Below, one piece after another: positions 1 to 10,000 of a DNA stretch of 64,000 nt. The position numbers and the translations under genes are program-made. The stretch is from NCBI RefSeq assembly GCF_017792025.1, contig NZ_CP046956.1, positions 1,922,001-1,986,000 of the forward strand, in the 5' to 3' direction. The DNA comes from Sediminibacillus dalangtanensis. Lineage in GTDB: Bacteria; Bacillota; Bacilli; Bacillales; Amphibacillaceae. The notes beneath the pieces are model-generated. The model was not told the DNA's origin. It saw only the letters and a list, made by a program, of their open reading frames with translations, and ran no database searches. Every line of letters begins with the position of its first letter. Positions within the stretch are counted from its first letter, which is position 1.

Positions 1-387
1 ACGGAAACTTCTTTGGGCATCATTCCCGGAGCTGGCGGAACACAGAGGTTAAGCCGTCAAGTAGGACCGTCCAAAGCAAAAGAAATGATATTTACTGCCA
101 GGCCTGTAGACGCTGAAAAAGCTGAACAAATAGGACTAGTCGAATACGTCCATCACCCAGAGGAATTAATGGAAAAGGCAGAATTTTTAGCGGAAGAAAT
201 TTCTAAAAATGCCCCTATTGCTTTGAGACAGGCCAAACTGGCTATTAATAAAGGATTGGATATGGAAATTTCGGAAGGGCTGGTATTTGAGAAACAATGC
301 TACCAGCAAACGATCAAGACAAAAGATCGATTGGAAGGACTACAAGCTTTTAAAGAGAAGCGGACTGCTGTATTCATTGGAGAATAG
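1..387 (+). CDS. yngF: Enoyl-CoA hydratase family protein, 3' part only
   Basis: The window opens inside this gene; 128 C-terminal residues remain. The fragment starts at the crotonase active-site region (GIIPGAGGTQRL, the oxyanion-hole and glutamate loop) and runs through the C-terminal helices to EKRTAVF. It is directly followed by a biotin-dependent carboxylase beta subunit, the same order as B. subtilis yngF-yngE, where the operon is thought to degrade leucine. By that context it is probably a methylglutaconyl-CoA hydratase, adding water to the product of the carboxylase. The family is certain from the motif; the substrate is inferred from the neighbour only. The 5' end lies outside the window. 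Confidence 0.9.
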   Translation, partial: TETSLGIIPGAGGTQRLSRQVGPSKAKEMIFTARPVDAEKAEQIGLVEYVHHPEELMEKAEFLAEEISKNAPIALRQAKLAINKGLDMEISEGLVFEKQCYQQTIKTKDRLEGLQAFKEKRTAVFIGE

Positions 388-406
388 AGAAACTGGAGGA
401 ATGACC

Positions 407-1942
407 ATGCAAATGGACAAAGCAGAAATAAAATCCTCACACCAAGATCGCATTAAAAAAGGCGGAGCAGAAAAATACCATGAAAAAAACCTAGAAAAAG
501 GGAAACTATTTGTGAGAGATCGTTTGAAGGAACTGTTTGATGATGATGTTGAATTGGAAGACGGCTTGTTTGCCAACTGTATGGACCCAACGCTTCCTGC
601 TGATGGAGTGGTGACTGGTATCGGCAAAATCCATGGCAAAACAGTATGTGTCATGGCAAACGATTCTACCGTCAAAGCGGGGTCCTGGGGAGCAAAGACT
701 GTCGAGAAGATTGTCAGAATACAAGAAACCGCTGCAAAGTTAAATGTACCAATGCTTTATTTGGTTGACTCTGCCGGTGCCAGGATAACCGACCAAATCG
801 AAATGTTTCCGGGTAGACGAGGGGCAGGGAGAATTTTTCACAATCAAATCAAACTTTCGGGAAGGGTGCCTCAGGTTTGTTTGCTGTTCGGTCCTTCGGC
901 AGCAGGGGGGGCATACATACCAGCTTTTTGTGATATTGTCGTCATGGTAGATGGAAATGCTTCTATGTATCTCGGCTCTCCGCGTATGGCTGAGAAAGTG
1001 ATCGGGGAAAAAGTTACACTGGAGGAAATGGGCGGTGCTGCGATGCACTGTTCCGTATCCGGTTGCGGGGATGTATTAGCTGCATCCGAAAAGGAAGCAA
1101 TTGAATTTGCCCGTCATTATCTTCAGTATTTCCCGGATAATTATCAGGGGAGGCCGCCCCGTATATCGGCGCTTCCTCCGAAAACTAGCGAAAAAACGAT
1201 CGGTGAGCTGATACCTGAAAATCAGAATGCTCCATTTGATATGTATGAGTTAATCAACCACATCATCGACGAAGATTCCTTTTGTGAAATAAAGCGGCTG
1301 TTTGCGCCAGAATTAATAACCGGTTTCGCCCGGTTGGACGGGGAAGCAGTCGGCGTAATCGCCAATCAGCCGAAAAGTAAAGGCGGCGTGTTATTTCCTG
1401 ATTCTGCAGACAAAGCGGCAAAATTCATTCAACTCTGTGACGCCTTCCATATTCCTTTGCTGTTTTTAGCCGACATCCCCGGTTTTATGATCGGGACCAA
1501 AGTGGAGAGGGCAGGGATAATCAGACATGGCGCCAAAATGCTCGCTGCAATGAGCGAAGCGACAGTGCCCAAAATATCGGTTGTCGTTCGAAAAGCGTAC
1601 GGAGCAGGATTGTACGCCATGGCCGGTCCTGCATTTGAGCCGGATTGCACACTGGCGTTACCTGGTGCACAAATCGCAGTGATGGGACCAGAAGCTGCTG
1701 TCAACGCCGTCTATGCCAACAAGATTGCAGAGCTGCCAGCAGAAGAAAAAGCTGAATTTATTCGTGCTAAACAGGAGGAGTATAAAGCCAATATCGATAT
1801 ATACCGGCTGGCATCGGAATTGGTTGTTGATGCTGTAATTGAACCAGAGAAACTAAGAAGGGAACTAATCTCTAGATTTGCTTTTTACAAAAACAAATCC
1901 GTACAATTCACGGAAAGAAAACACGGCGTTTATCCAGTTTGA
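407..1942 (+). CDS. yngE: Acyl-CoA carboxylase beta subunit (methylcrotonyl/propionyl-CoA type)
   Basis: A 511-residue carboxyltransferase subunit. It transfers CO2 from carboxybiotin to an acyl-CoA and would work with a biotin carboxylase and biotin carrier encoded upstream of the window. The N-terminal half carries the acyl-CoA site (LVDSAGARI and GPSAAGGAYIPAF); the C-terminal half carries the carboxybiotin site (PGFMIGTKVERAG and RKAYGAGLYAMAGP). I chose the ATG at 407 because GGAGG at 395-399 lies 7 bases upstream; ATG 401 abuts it. Length and neighbour match B. subtilis YngE, so methylcrotonyl-CoA carboxylase in leucine breakdown is the likely role. Propionyl-CoA specificity cannot be excluded from sequence. 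It starts 20 bases after the hydratase stop, so the two are one transcript. Confidence 0.9.
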   Translation: MQMDKAEIKSSHQDRIKKGGAEKYHEKNLEKGKLFVRDRLKELFDDDVELEDGLFANCMDPTLPADGVVTGIGKIHGKTVCVMANDSTVKAGSWGAKTVEKIVRIQETAAKLNVPMLYLVDSAGARITDQIEMFPGRRGAGRIFHNQIKLSGRVPQVCLLFGPSAAGGAYIPAFCDIVVMVDGNASMYLGSPRMAEKVIGEKVTLEEMGGAAMHCSVSGCGDVLAASEKEAIEFARHYLQYFPDNYQGRPPRISALPPKTSEKTIGELIPENQNAPFDMYELINHIIDEDSFCEIKRLFAPELITGFARLDGEAVGVIANQPKSKGGVLFPDSADKAAKFIQLCDAFHIPLLFLADIPGFMIGTKVERAGIIRHGAKMLAAMSEATVPKISVVVRKAYGAGLYAMAGPAFEPDCTLALPGAQIAVMGPEAAVNAVYANKIAELPAEEKAEFIRAKQEEYKANIDIYRLASELVVDAVIEPEKLRRELISRFAFYKNKSVQFTERKHGVYPV

Positions 1943-1956
1943 TAAAAGAGGAGAAA

Positions 1957-2682
1957 GAGTCTGGGACAAAAGCATCGTGATCAAAATAACAACCGAACAT
2001 TCCACCATTCGTTCGGATTTATTTGATTAGCAAAAAGCAAACGTTCTACCCTATAAAAATTGCAACTTCCCACTCCGGCAAGGTCCTTCGCTTTCCGCGG
2101 GCACGGCTTCAGCTAACTTGGCAAAGCATACCGCTTTGCCAAGTGGATCTTCAGCTCGCACTCATCCCGCTGGAGTCTGCGTACCTTGCCTCCGTTGAAG
2201 GAGATTCCTTTTCTTCGGATGTGATTTCCGTTTTGCCTATTTCCGTTACAGATAGAAAGCTGAGCTGCATGGAAACCGCCTTTTTATGCTATTGGCCAAT
2301 TTCCAAAGAATAAAGGAACTCTCATGCTGAATTTTCGTCTTCGTTCCTGTTTAGAGATACCTATCATCCAATAAAAGAATACGGTTCTATTCACTGTCTT
2401 GATCACGTGGAAATCAGAGCCCAAAAACATAGCGAAGGCAAGATACGGAGACTTCAACGGGAACAGCACGAGCTGAAAATCCCGCAAGAAAGCGGTTAGT
2501 GCTTTCTGAGGAAGTTGAAGCCGTGCCCGTGGACGCGTAGTATCTTGCCGTAGCGATTTGAAGCACACATCAAACGACAGGATAAAAGGAAGTCTAACCT
2601 TACAAAAAAACCGAGCGAATTCAATCAGCATTTAGAATTCGCTCGGTTTTTGCTTTGGTGGCCATGTTTTTGTCCCGGCCTC
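1957..2682. repeat. Long intergenic repeat with inverted ends, copy 1
   Basis: About 730 bp, nearly identical to 48278-48999. Both ends carry the same sequence in inverted orientation: GAGTCTGGGACAAAA at 1957 and, read on the other strand from 2682, GAGGCCGGGACAAAA. Terminator-like hairpins sit at both ends; the right one (about 2606-2651) has AAAAAAACCGAGCGAATTC and AATTCGCTCGGTTTTT arms and could stop transcription both ways. Inside is the GC-rich block TTTCCGCGGGCACGGC. Open frames inside are not kept between the copies, so I call it non-coding. It sits 14 bases after yngE, between convergent genes. Confidence 0.85.
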
Positions 2683-2790
2683 TTTCTTAATATGATAAAT
2701 CATTTTAATTCCTTGAGTGCCTCTTTCATGGTTGCTATTCGACTATTATGCTTTATCAAGGTGGGGAAGACCATCCCATCGCTTTCCTGA

Positions 2791-4743
2791 TTAGTTTTCT
2801 CGAAGAGCGGTTATTTCTTCAAGGATTTCCGGGTTGACAAGAGCGCTAAGATCACCCTGGGATTCACCGAGGAATACGGTCTTTAAAGCGCGTCTCATCA
2901 CTTTGGCATTCCGTGTTTTCGGTAAATCAGATAGGAAATACAGCTGCTTGGGAGCTAGCGCTTTACCTAAACGGCTTCTCATATAGTTGAGTATTTCCTC
3001 TTTCTTCTGTTCGGTTGGTTGACAGCTACTATGGAGTACTGCAAAGGCCGCAGCTATTTCCCCTTTCAGCTCATCAGGCAAGCCAATCACTCCGGCTTCT
3101 GCAACAGCTGGGTGGCTTACTAAACAAGATTCGATTTCAGTGGGACCAATCCTTTTTCCGGCAATGTTCAATGTATCATCAGAGCGTCCGGTAATGGTGA
3201 AATAGCCATCTCTATCCTTGATAACCCAGTCTCCGTGAACCCATGTATCCTCCCAACGGTGCCAGTACGTATTCTCATATCGATGATCGGTATCCTTGTA
3301 AAATCCCTTAGTCATTCCCACCCATGGCTGTTGGATCACAAGTTCTCCGACTTCACCGGTAACTGTCTGCCCCTCTTGATTGAATACATTTGCTGCCATC
3401 CCGGGGAGTGCTGCATTGAAATTAGCAGGTTGGATCGGTTTTACCAATACATTTCCCAAGATTCCTCCTGAAGTCTCTGTTCCGCCAGAATAATTGAAAA
3501 TAGGGACGCTTCCATTGCCGACTTCCTCGAAAAGCCAGTGCCATGGTTTTTCGTTCCAAGGTTCGCCCGTGGAAGCAAATAATCGCAGACTGCTCAGTAC
3601 GTATGGTTCAATTGGTTGTGTACCGTGTTGCATCAAACTTCGGATTAGGGTAGGGGAAATACCTAAATGGGTTAGCCGGAGTTCATCCGTCAACTGCCAG
3701 AGCCGATCTGGCCCAGGATAATCCGGGGTACCTTCAAATAAGACAATAGCAGCTCGGTTTAGCAACCCGCCATATACTAAAAACGGACCCATCATCCATC
3801 CCATATCGGTAAGCCAAAATAATTTATCATCTGGTCTGACATCCATGCAAATTCCCGCATCGAATGCCGCTTTAATCGGAAAACCTGCATGGGTATGTAC
3901 CGTTCCTTTCGGCTTCCCGGTAGTACCAGAAGTATAAATGATCATGAAAGGTTCTGAACTGTCTGTTTCTACAGCTTTGAAATCGCTGCTATTTTTCATA
4001 ATGGTTTTCCATGCCACGTCTCTGCTTGTTACCGATGATTCCATCTCTCCAATTCTTTCCACAACAATCACTTTTTCGAGTGCATCGGATTGACCGACTG
4101 CTTTATCTGCTTCCTGTTTCATATTGACTATTTTTCCACGGCGGTAATAACCGTCTGCAGTAATTAAAAATTTTGCGCCAGAAGCTTCGAGTCGGGCTGA
4201 TACAGCATCTGCCTTGTAACCGGAAAAAGCAGGTGTGAACACAGCCCCGATTTTCGAAATAGCCAGCATTGCAATTACCGTTTCTGGTATCATCGGCATA
4301 TATAAAAAAATGACGTCTCCACGCTTTGCACCTAATTGCTTGAATCCGTTCGCTGCTGCATTTGCTTCTGCATTTAACTGCTCGAATGTGTAAACCTTTT
4401 TTTCCTGTCCGTCCCCTTCCCAAATGAGTGCAGTTCGGTGGCGGGTCGATGGGTTATCCGCCCATTTTTCCACTGCATTATAGGCAACATTTATTTTCCC
4501 TCCCACAAACCAATCGGGATACTGGACCCCTCTGGATAGATCAAGAGTGGTGTGGGGACTGGAAAACCAGGAAATATCCAGTTCTTGTACAGCCTCCTGC
4601 CAAAACCAATCAATTTTTTTAATTGATTCTTGATAAAAAGAATCATAATCGGAAAAACCAAGTTTCCGCATCCAACTCCCTAGCCGGGATTTTTGCAGAA
4701 TATCCTTTGATGGTTCCCATGCCGCCTGTGTCGTATTTACCAA
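2791..4743 (-). CDS. Acetyl-CoA synthetase-like AMP-dependent ligase
   Basis: A 650-residue adenylate-forming enzyme of the acetyl/propionyl-CoA synthetase group: it activates a short carboxylic acid with ATP and passes it to CoA. Visible are the P-loop YTSGTTGKPKGT (about residue 270), the STGEPWN and YSGGTETSGG adenylate-binding stretches, GDW and GRSDDTLNIAGKRIGP hinge motifs, and the C-terminal lysine region KTRNAKVMRR. The last differs slightly from the usual RSGKIMRR but keeps the catalytic Lys. The start is TTG at 4743, with GGGAGGG 9 bases upstream. It could be AcsA or a YtcI-like paralogue; the exact substrate is not decided by sequence. It stands alone, behind its own promoter and palindrome, and faces the yng operon. 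Confidence 0.85.
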   Translation of the reverse strand: MVNTTQAAWEPSKDILQKSRLGSWMRKLGFSDYDSFYQESIKKIDWFWQEAVQELDISWFSSPHTTLDLSRGVQYPDWFVGGKINVAYNAVEKWADNPSTRHRTALIWEGDGQEKKVYTFEQLNAEANAAANGFKQLGAKRGDVIFLYMPMIPETVIAMLAISKIGAVFTPAFSGYKADAVSARLEASGAKFLITADGYYRRGKIVNMKQEADKAVGQSDALEKVIVVERIGEMESSVTSRDVAWKTIMKNSSDFKAVETDSSEPFMIIYTSGTTGKPKGTVHTHAGFPIKAAFDAGICMDVRPDDKLFWLTDMGWMMGPFLVYGGLLNRAAIVLFEGTPDYPGPDRLWQLTDELRLTHLGISPTLIRSLMQHGTQPIEPYVLSSLRLFASTGEPWNEKPWHWLFEEVGNGSVPIFNYSGGTETSGGILGNVLVKPIQPANFNAALPGMAANVFNQEGQTVTGEVGELVIQQPWVGMTKGFYKDTDHRYENTYWHRWEDTWVHGDWVIKDRDGYFTITGRSDDTLNIAGKRIGPTEIESCLVSHPAVAEAGVIGLPDELKGEIAAAFAVLHSSCQPTEQKKEEILNYMRSRLGKALAPKQLYFLSDLPKTRNAKVMRRALKTVFLGESQGDLSALVNPEILEEITALREN

Positions 4744-4759
4744 ATCAACCGCCCTCCCT

Positions 4760-4809
4760 AATGTAAGTGCTTACATTTTCATTATACATTAAAGCGTTAA
4801 GTTTATCAG
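4760..4809 (-). promoter_or_regulatory. Promoter and 18-bp palindrome of the acetyl-CoA synthetase-like gene
   Basis: Read on the - strand: -35 CTGATA (4809-4804), 17-bp spacer, -10 TATAAT (4786-4781), then the palindrome AATGTAAGCACTTACATT (4777-4760) across the expected start of transcription. On the + strand it reads AATGTAAGTGCTTACATT: two perfect 8-bp arms around TG. The core TGTAAGTGCTTACA fits the CcpA cre consensus TGWAANCGNTNWCA except that the central CG is TG. A repressor site is clear by position; its identity is inference. Confidence 0.6.
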
Positions 4810-4994
4810 CGGTCTCTGCCATATAGGATGAAAGGAAAAAGAGCTTACTGATCAGCTGAGAAAAAGCAATATTATTCCAACTGTCCTACTTCCATGATAC
4901 GCTATAAGAAGGCAGGGAAACGTTGTCTACTAAATTGTTGAAACACAAATCGATAAATTGAACCAATTATAAATAAAAACTTCGAGGTGTTAAA

Positions 4995-5462
4995 ATGAAA
5001 ATCAGCGAGTTTATGATTAGAGATGTTGTGCAAATTGAAGAGCATGTTACGATAAAGGATTTATTAGAAATTCTTGTCGCAAACAAAATCGGCGGTGTTC
5101 CTGTCGTAGATAAACAGGGAGTGCTGCAAGGAATGATCAGTGACGGAGATGTCATCCGCTTTTTACAGCCGCAGGGAAGGACCATATACGATATTTACAC
5201 CCTTGTCCTTGTGAGTGAACGTCAGGAACTGAAAGATAAATTAAAAAAATCGATTCATCTCCCGGTAGAAGATATGATGAGAAAGCAAAAGCTTTATACG
5301 GTAAAGCCGGAGGATAATCTGGAAAAGGCACTTGAAATCCTGGCGGAGCATGGTTTTAAGAAAATACCAGTAGTAAACGATGCCGGCAGAGTAGTCGGAG
5401 TAATCAGCAGAGGAGACTTAATCCGCTATATTTCTAATCAGTTAATCAAGGAATTGGACTAG
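4995..5462 (+). CDS. Tandem CBS-domain protein
   Basis: 155 residues made almost entirely of two CBS domains (about 1-60 and 85-150), each with the pattern in which a conserved VPVVD or IPVVN strand is followed by GxIS/GD and a helix (ISDGDVIRF, ISRGDLIRY). CBS pairs bind adenine nucleotides and act as energy or ligand sensors; no catalytic or membrane domain is attached here. GAGGTG lies just upstream of the ATG. It is monocistronic between the ligase and a C45 peptidase gene. The regulated partner is not evident. Confidence 0.85.
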   Translation: MKISEFMIRDVVQIEEHVTIKDLLEILVANKIGGVPVVDKQGVLQGMISDGDVIRFLQPQGRTIYDIYTLVLVSERQELKDKLKKSIHLPVEDMMRKQKLYTVKPEDNLEKALEILAEHGFKKIPVVNDAGRVVGVISRGDLIRYISNQLIKELD

Positions 5463-5550
5463 CATGTAAAAGGGATATTTTCTGTGTGATGGCTTTACTA
5501 CTTGCAGAAGACTAGAATAAAAAAATCTAACGATAGAAAAGGAAATATAA

Positions 5551-6594
5551 ATGAAAAAAGTCACCACAAGTTTTTTAGAGTTCAGAGGAAGTCACGCGCA
5601 GTTCGGGTTTGAACAAGGCAAAAGACTAAAGGACTCCGCTTTGGAAAAGAATTACCAACGCGTCAACCAACCCAGGAAAAGACCAAGATATGTTGTCGAC
5701 GTTAATAAAGCCAAGAAGACCATCAAAGCATACATGCCTCATTTATGGGAAGAGCTCGAAGGGCTTTCACAAGGTCTCGAGCTCCCGATGGAGGAGACAG
5801 TGCGAAATTACAGTGGATACCAGCAGGAGTGGCACCCTTCTGGTTGTTCGATTTTGACCGGGAGTGACTACCTGGTGCGTAACTATGATTATCATCCTAA
5901 GACGTATGAAGGTCGTTTCGTATTATTTCAACCCCGGGACGGCTATGCGACCATTGGCCCCAGTCAACGAATCACCGGAAGAGCTGACGGGATGAACGAA
6001 CACGGATTAAGTGTCGGCTATAATTTTGTCCATCGTCGGAAACCAGGGGATGGCTTTATTTGTAATGCAATCACACGAATGGTATTGGAAACCTGCAAAA
6101 ACAGCGAGGAAGCTGCTGATATGTTGAAGCGGGTTCCTCACCGGCATTCCTTTAATTATGTTTTATTCGATCGATTCGGAAAGGCGAAAGTCGTCGAAGC
6201 CACGCCAAGAGGGGTTGTTGTCAAAGATGAACCATTGAGCACAAATCATTTTGACATCTTAGAAGAGGAAAACCGTCATCATTTAGATGATTCCAAACGG
6301 AGGGAGAAGCTGTTATTAGATGAAAAGGGCAAGCTGACTTCTTCCTATGAAGCATTCCGGTTATTCAATGACAAAGCTAGGGGGATTTTCTCCGAAAAAT
6401 ATACACAATGGGCTGGTACGCTGCACACATCTGCCTACCTTCCGGAGAAGCTGGCAGTATGGTTTGCCGTTGGCAGCGACCGGGAACCATTCATTTTATC
6501 ATTTAAGGATTGGTTACAAGGGAAGGACACAAAAATCAAACAATTAATTGGATACTTAAACACAGATGAAGAACTGCCGTTTATGGAATCTTGA
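5551..6594 (+). CDS. C45-family peptidase / acyltransferase-like Ntn hydrolase
   Basis: 347 residues resembling the C45 family (acyl-CoA:6-aminopenicillanate acyltransferase and relatives). The likely nucleophile is Cys99 in HPSGCS, followed by RNYDYHP (about 110-116), the residues seen after the cleavage site in this family. NEHGLSVGYNF and the later LFDRFGKAKVVEATP strand are also typical. In the family the precursor cleaves itself before the cysteine, which then becomes the N-terminal nucleophile for amide bonds. Cleavage here and the natural substrate are unknown. No signal peptide, so it is cytoplasmic. Confidence 0.75.
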   Translation: MKKVTTSFLEFRGSHAQFGFEQGKRLKDSALEKNYQRVNQPRKRPRYVVDVNKAKKTIKAYMPHLWEELEGLSQGLELPMEETVRNYSGYQQEWHPSGCSILTGSDYLVRNYDYHPKTYEGRFVLFQPRDGYATIGPSQRITGRADGMNEHGLSVGYNFVHRRKPGDGFICNAITRMVLETCKNSEEAADMLKRVPHRHSFNYVLFDRFGKAKVVEATPRGVVVKDEPLSTNHFDILEEENRHHLDDSKRREKLLLDEKGKLTSSYEAFRLFNDKARGIFSEKYTQWAGTLHTSAYLPEKLAVWFAVGSDREPFILSFKDWLQGKDTKIKQLIGYLNTDEELPFMES

Positions 6595-7036
6595 TTAGTC
6601 TGGATTTTTCCATTGTGGTCAATTTGATTTATTGCACGTATAATAACCTTGTTAGGAAAAATGGTCGTTTTATTCGAGGATCTTGCTTTTTTCCACAGCT
6701 TGGTAAAGAGCTTTGTTTAGAAGGAGAAGCATAAGCTTTTGGAAGCGGAGGCAAAGCACATAGAATCCTTGAAAACAACAATCGATTTTGTTCGTGCGAT
6801 GTTAAGCTGGCGAAACATTCCTTGAGAATGGACAGTATGCTCGGCTAGAAACAGCTGTTTTTCGCACAGGGGATTTCCACAGCGCCGTAATGCTACTTAT
6901 GGACAAAAAGGGCGCCAAGAGAAAATTACTTCGCAGTTTCATTCAATTGCACCATTATACAAGACAATGAAGTAACTTCTCTGTATTTCTGCATTGTAAA
7001 CTTATTAATCCAGCAAAAAAGGGAGCATGAACATAA
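6595..7036. other. Gene-free stretch with a possible short coding remnant
   Basis: About 440 bases with no convincing gene. Positions 6721-6825 read on the + strand as 34 codons between stops (containing KLLEAEAKHIESLKTTIDF), a helical, charged peptide with no start codon and no usable ribosome site. It could be the decayed tail of a regulator, but it is too short to identify. The last part (about 6930-7030) is AT-rich and should hold the dynA promoter; I see no clear -35/-10 pair. Confidence 0.4.
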
Positions 7037-10000
7037 ATGAACAGCACAGTAAGCCAATCTACAACACAACAAGTTGCGGGAATGTATGCGAAATTCACGG
7101 ACGCCGGACAAACAGAATTAGCAGACAAAGCGCTTGACTTGTTGGAAAAAATTGATTCCCATGAGTTTGTCATTTGTTTTGCAGGACACTTTTCAGCCGG
7201 TAAGTCAACGATGATCAACAAGTTACTTGGCAATGACCTTTTACCTTCCAGCCCAATTCCCACTAGTGCAAATGTCGTGAAAATACAGGCTGGAGATGGA
7301 ACTGCCCGTGTGTTTTTTAAAGAGGGAGGTCCATTGTTGTATAAGGAGCCTTATGATTTTGACACGATTCAAGCGCATTGTAAAAATGGGGATGCGATAA
7401 AACGAGTCGAAATAGCTACCAAGAATCCGCATCTCCCGAACGGAGTTGCCTTGTTGGATACTCCAGGGATCGATTCATCAAACGATGCAGACAGAGTAAT
7501 AACGGAATCCTCCCTGCATTTAGTGGATGTGCTTTTTTATGTGATGGATTATAATCATGTTCAATCAGAGGTAAACCTTTCGTTTATGAAACAGGCCCAG
7601 CAAGAAGGAAAGCGCATTTATATCATCATTAACCAAATTGATAAACATCAGGAACAGGAATTGGGACTTCAACAATTTAAAAATAGTTTAACGGAGACGC
7701 TTAACAATTGGAAGCTGGAGCCCGAAGCTGTTTTTTATACTAGCTTGAAAGAAACGGGACACACCTTTAGTCAATTTCAGGCATTGCAAACTGAAATGAA
7801 GCAGTTGATGAAGGATAAAATAGATTTAGTAGAGGAAACCGTAATATTGTCCACGGAAACACTGGCATCAGATTATTTAAACGGTTACCAAGAAAAAATA
7901 GATCAGGAAAAAGCGGAATATTATCAACAATTATATCAATTGGACGGCCAGGAAGATGCGGAATCGGTAGAAGAGGCTAAGGAAGAATTGAAAAGGCTCG
8001 AAACACTGCCTGAACAGGCAGAAAAGGAATTGAAAAATACAGTGGATTCAACGTTGAAGAACGCCTACCTTATGCCATTCGATCTTCGGGAACAGGCAAA
8101 GGGGTATTTGGAAGCGATGCAGCCGAAGTTCAAGCCAGGTATATTTTCCGGCAAGAAAAAAATTGAACAAGTTCGCGAGCAACGATTGCAAGCATTTCAT
8201 GAGTCGCTCACCAAAACAATCGAAGCAGCCATTGACTGGAAAATCCGTGATAAACTGCTGGAAACCGTCAAACACTTACAAATACATGACGCTTCCTTAA
8301 TCAAATCGATTCAGCAATTCTCGGTACAATTTCCCAAAAAGCGCTTAACGGAATTGATAAAGCCTGGAGCGACGTTAAACGGTGAATACTTGCTGGTTTA
8401 TACAGACGATGTCTCTCAAGCCATCAAGCAATCGGCCAAACAACTGGCCTTAAGTATTATTGAAGAAGCGTCTGCCATTGTCCGGCAACAAGCCGAATCA
8501 GATCAGTTCCAACAACAGCAAGCTGTAGAACGGGCCGAGCAATATCATCAAATAGAAGAAAAGCTTTTGAAACTCGATGAACGATTTCAAGAAGAAAAAA
8601 TAGACTTATACCAGACTCGGAACGACCAACCGTTTATCAGCCAGACATTGGAGACAATGAGACGGCAAATTCAGGATAAGAAAGAGGCCGTTCGCTTTCG
8701 GGAATCAGATAAAGAAATAATCCTGCCGGAAGATTCTGGAGTTCCTCGTGAACCAGCATCAATGGAAGCGGAAATGGAGTTGCCTGGGCATCTGTCGGTA
8801 AAGGAAACCGTCAAAAAAGTTGAACAGACGATGGAGGAAGTCAAGGACGTAAAAGGATTCCATGCAATTTATCAAGATTTAACCGTTAAACGGGAGAAGC
8901 TGACAAGGCGCGATATTACGATCGCTTTGTTCGGGGCTTTCAGTGCAGGAAAGTCTTCATTCGCGAATGTACTGATAGGGGAGCGCGTTTTACCTGTTTC
9001 ACCGAATCCGACCACGGCAGCAATCAATAAAATTTGCCCGCCCACAAACGAATTTCCTCATGGGAGTGTAAGGGTCAAATGTAAAAGTGAGCGGGAAATT
9101 TTTAATGAAATATCAGCCATTTTGGATGAAACAAACGGAAGGATGCCAAAATTTCAAGGATTGTCGGAAATAATCGAGTGGCTGCAGCAAAACGATGGAG
9201 TCAATCTAAATGGCTTGAAAGAAATGCACCGATCATTTTTGACAGCTGTGATGGAAGGCTACAGCAAATTAAAACAGCAGTTGGGAAGTGTACAGCTCGT
9301 ATCGCTGAAGGAGTTTCCCTTATTTGTCTCAGACGAATCCCTTGCTTGTTATGTAGAATGGATGGAGTTATTCTATGACTGCCCACTAACACGCCAAGGC
9401 ATTACATTGGTGGATACACCTGGAGCTGACTCGATTAATTCGAGACATTCTGATGTTGCTTTTCAATACATTAAGCAAGCAGATGCCATTTTGTTTGTCA
9501 CGTACTATAACCATCCCTTTTCCAAAGCGGATCGCGACTTTTTAGTTCAACTCGGCAGAGTGAAGGATGCCTTCAGTCTTGATAAAATGTTTTTTCTCGT
9601 GAATGCGGCAGATTTGGCTAGCAGCCAACAGGAATTGCAACTTGTAACCAACTATATTGCTGATCAGCTGCTCGGTTTCGGCATCAGGAATCCGCGATTG
9701 TACCCGGTGTCCAGCCACTTGGGCATGAAAGAAAAGGAAAGAAAGGGAAAAGAGTCAGGTAATTCCGGTATGGATGAATTTGAAACAGCGTTTTATCAAT
9801 TTCTAAAAGAAGAGATGATGCAATTGATCATCCATTCGTCGATGCATGATATACAACGGACGGAAAGTCAACTGGCAGCATATATCAACACGGCGAATTT
9901 GGACCAGCAGGAAAAAGAGCGTAAAAAACAACATTATCAAGCAAATAGAGAAAAGATGGAAAAAGTCGTAGAAACGTCGGACTCTAAGCTTGTAAAAAAA

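Noticed and set aside
287..406. Upstream extension of the carboxylase gene
   Set aside because: It overlaps the hydratase gene in another frame; ATG 407 has the ribosome site and gives the family length.
2284..2631. 115-codon open frame on the - strand inside the long repeat
   Set aside because: The corresponding frame in copy 2 is shifted by a one-base indel and has a different N-terminus; no ribosome site; low-complexity composition. Treated as non-coding.
4927..4945. Ter-like TCTACTAAATTGTT
   Set aside because: Only about 12 of 16 positions of the strong half and no left half; matches of this quality also occur inside coding sequence (for example in dapA near 58365), so chance is likely.
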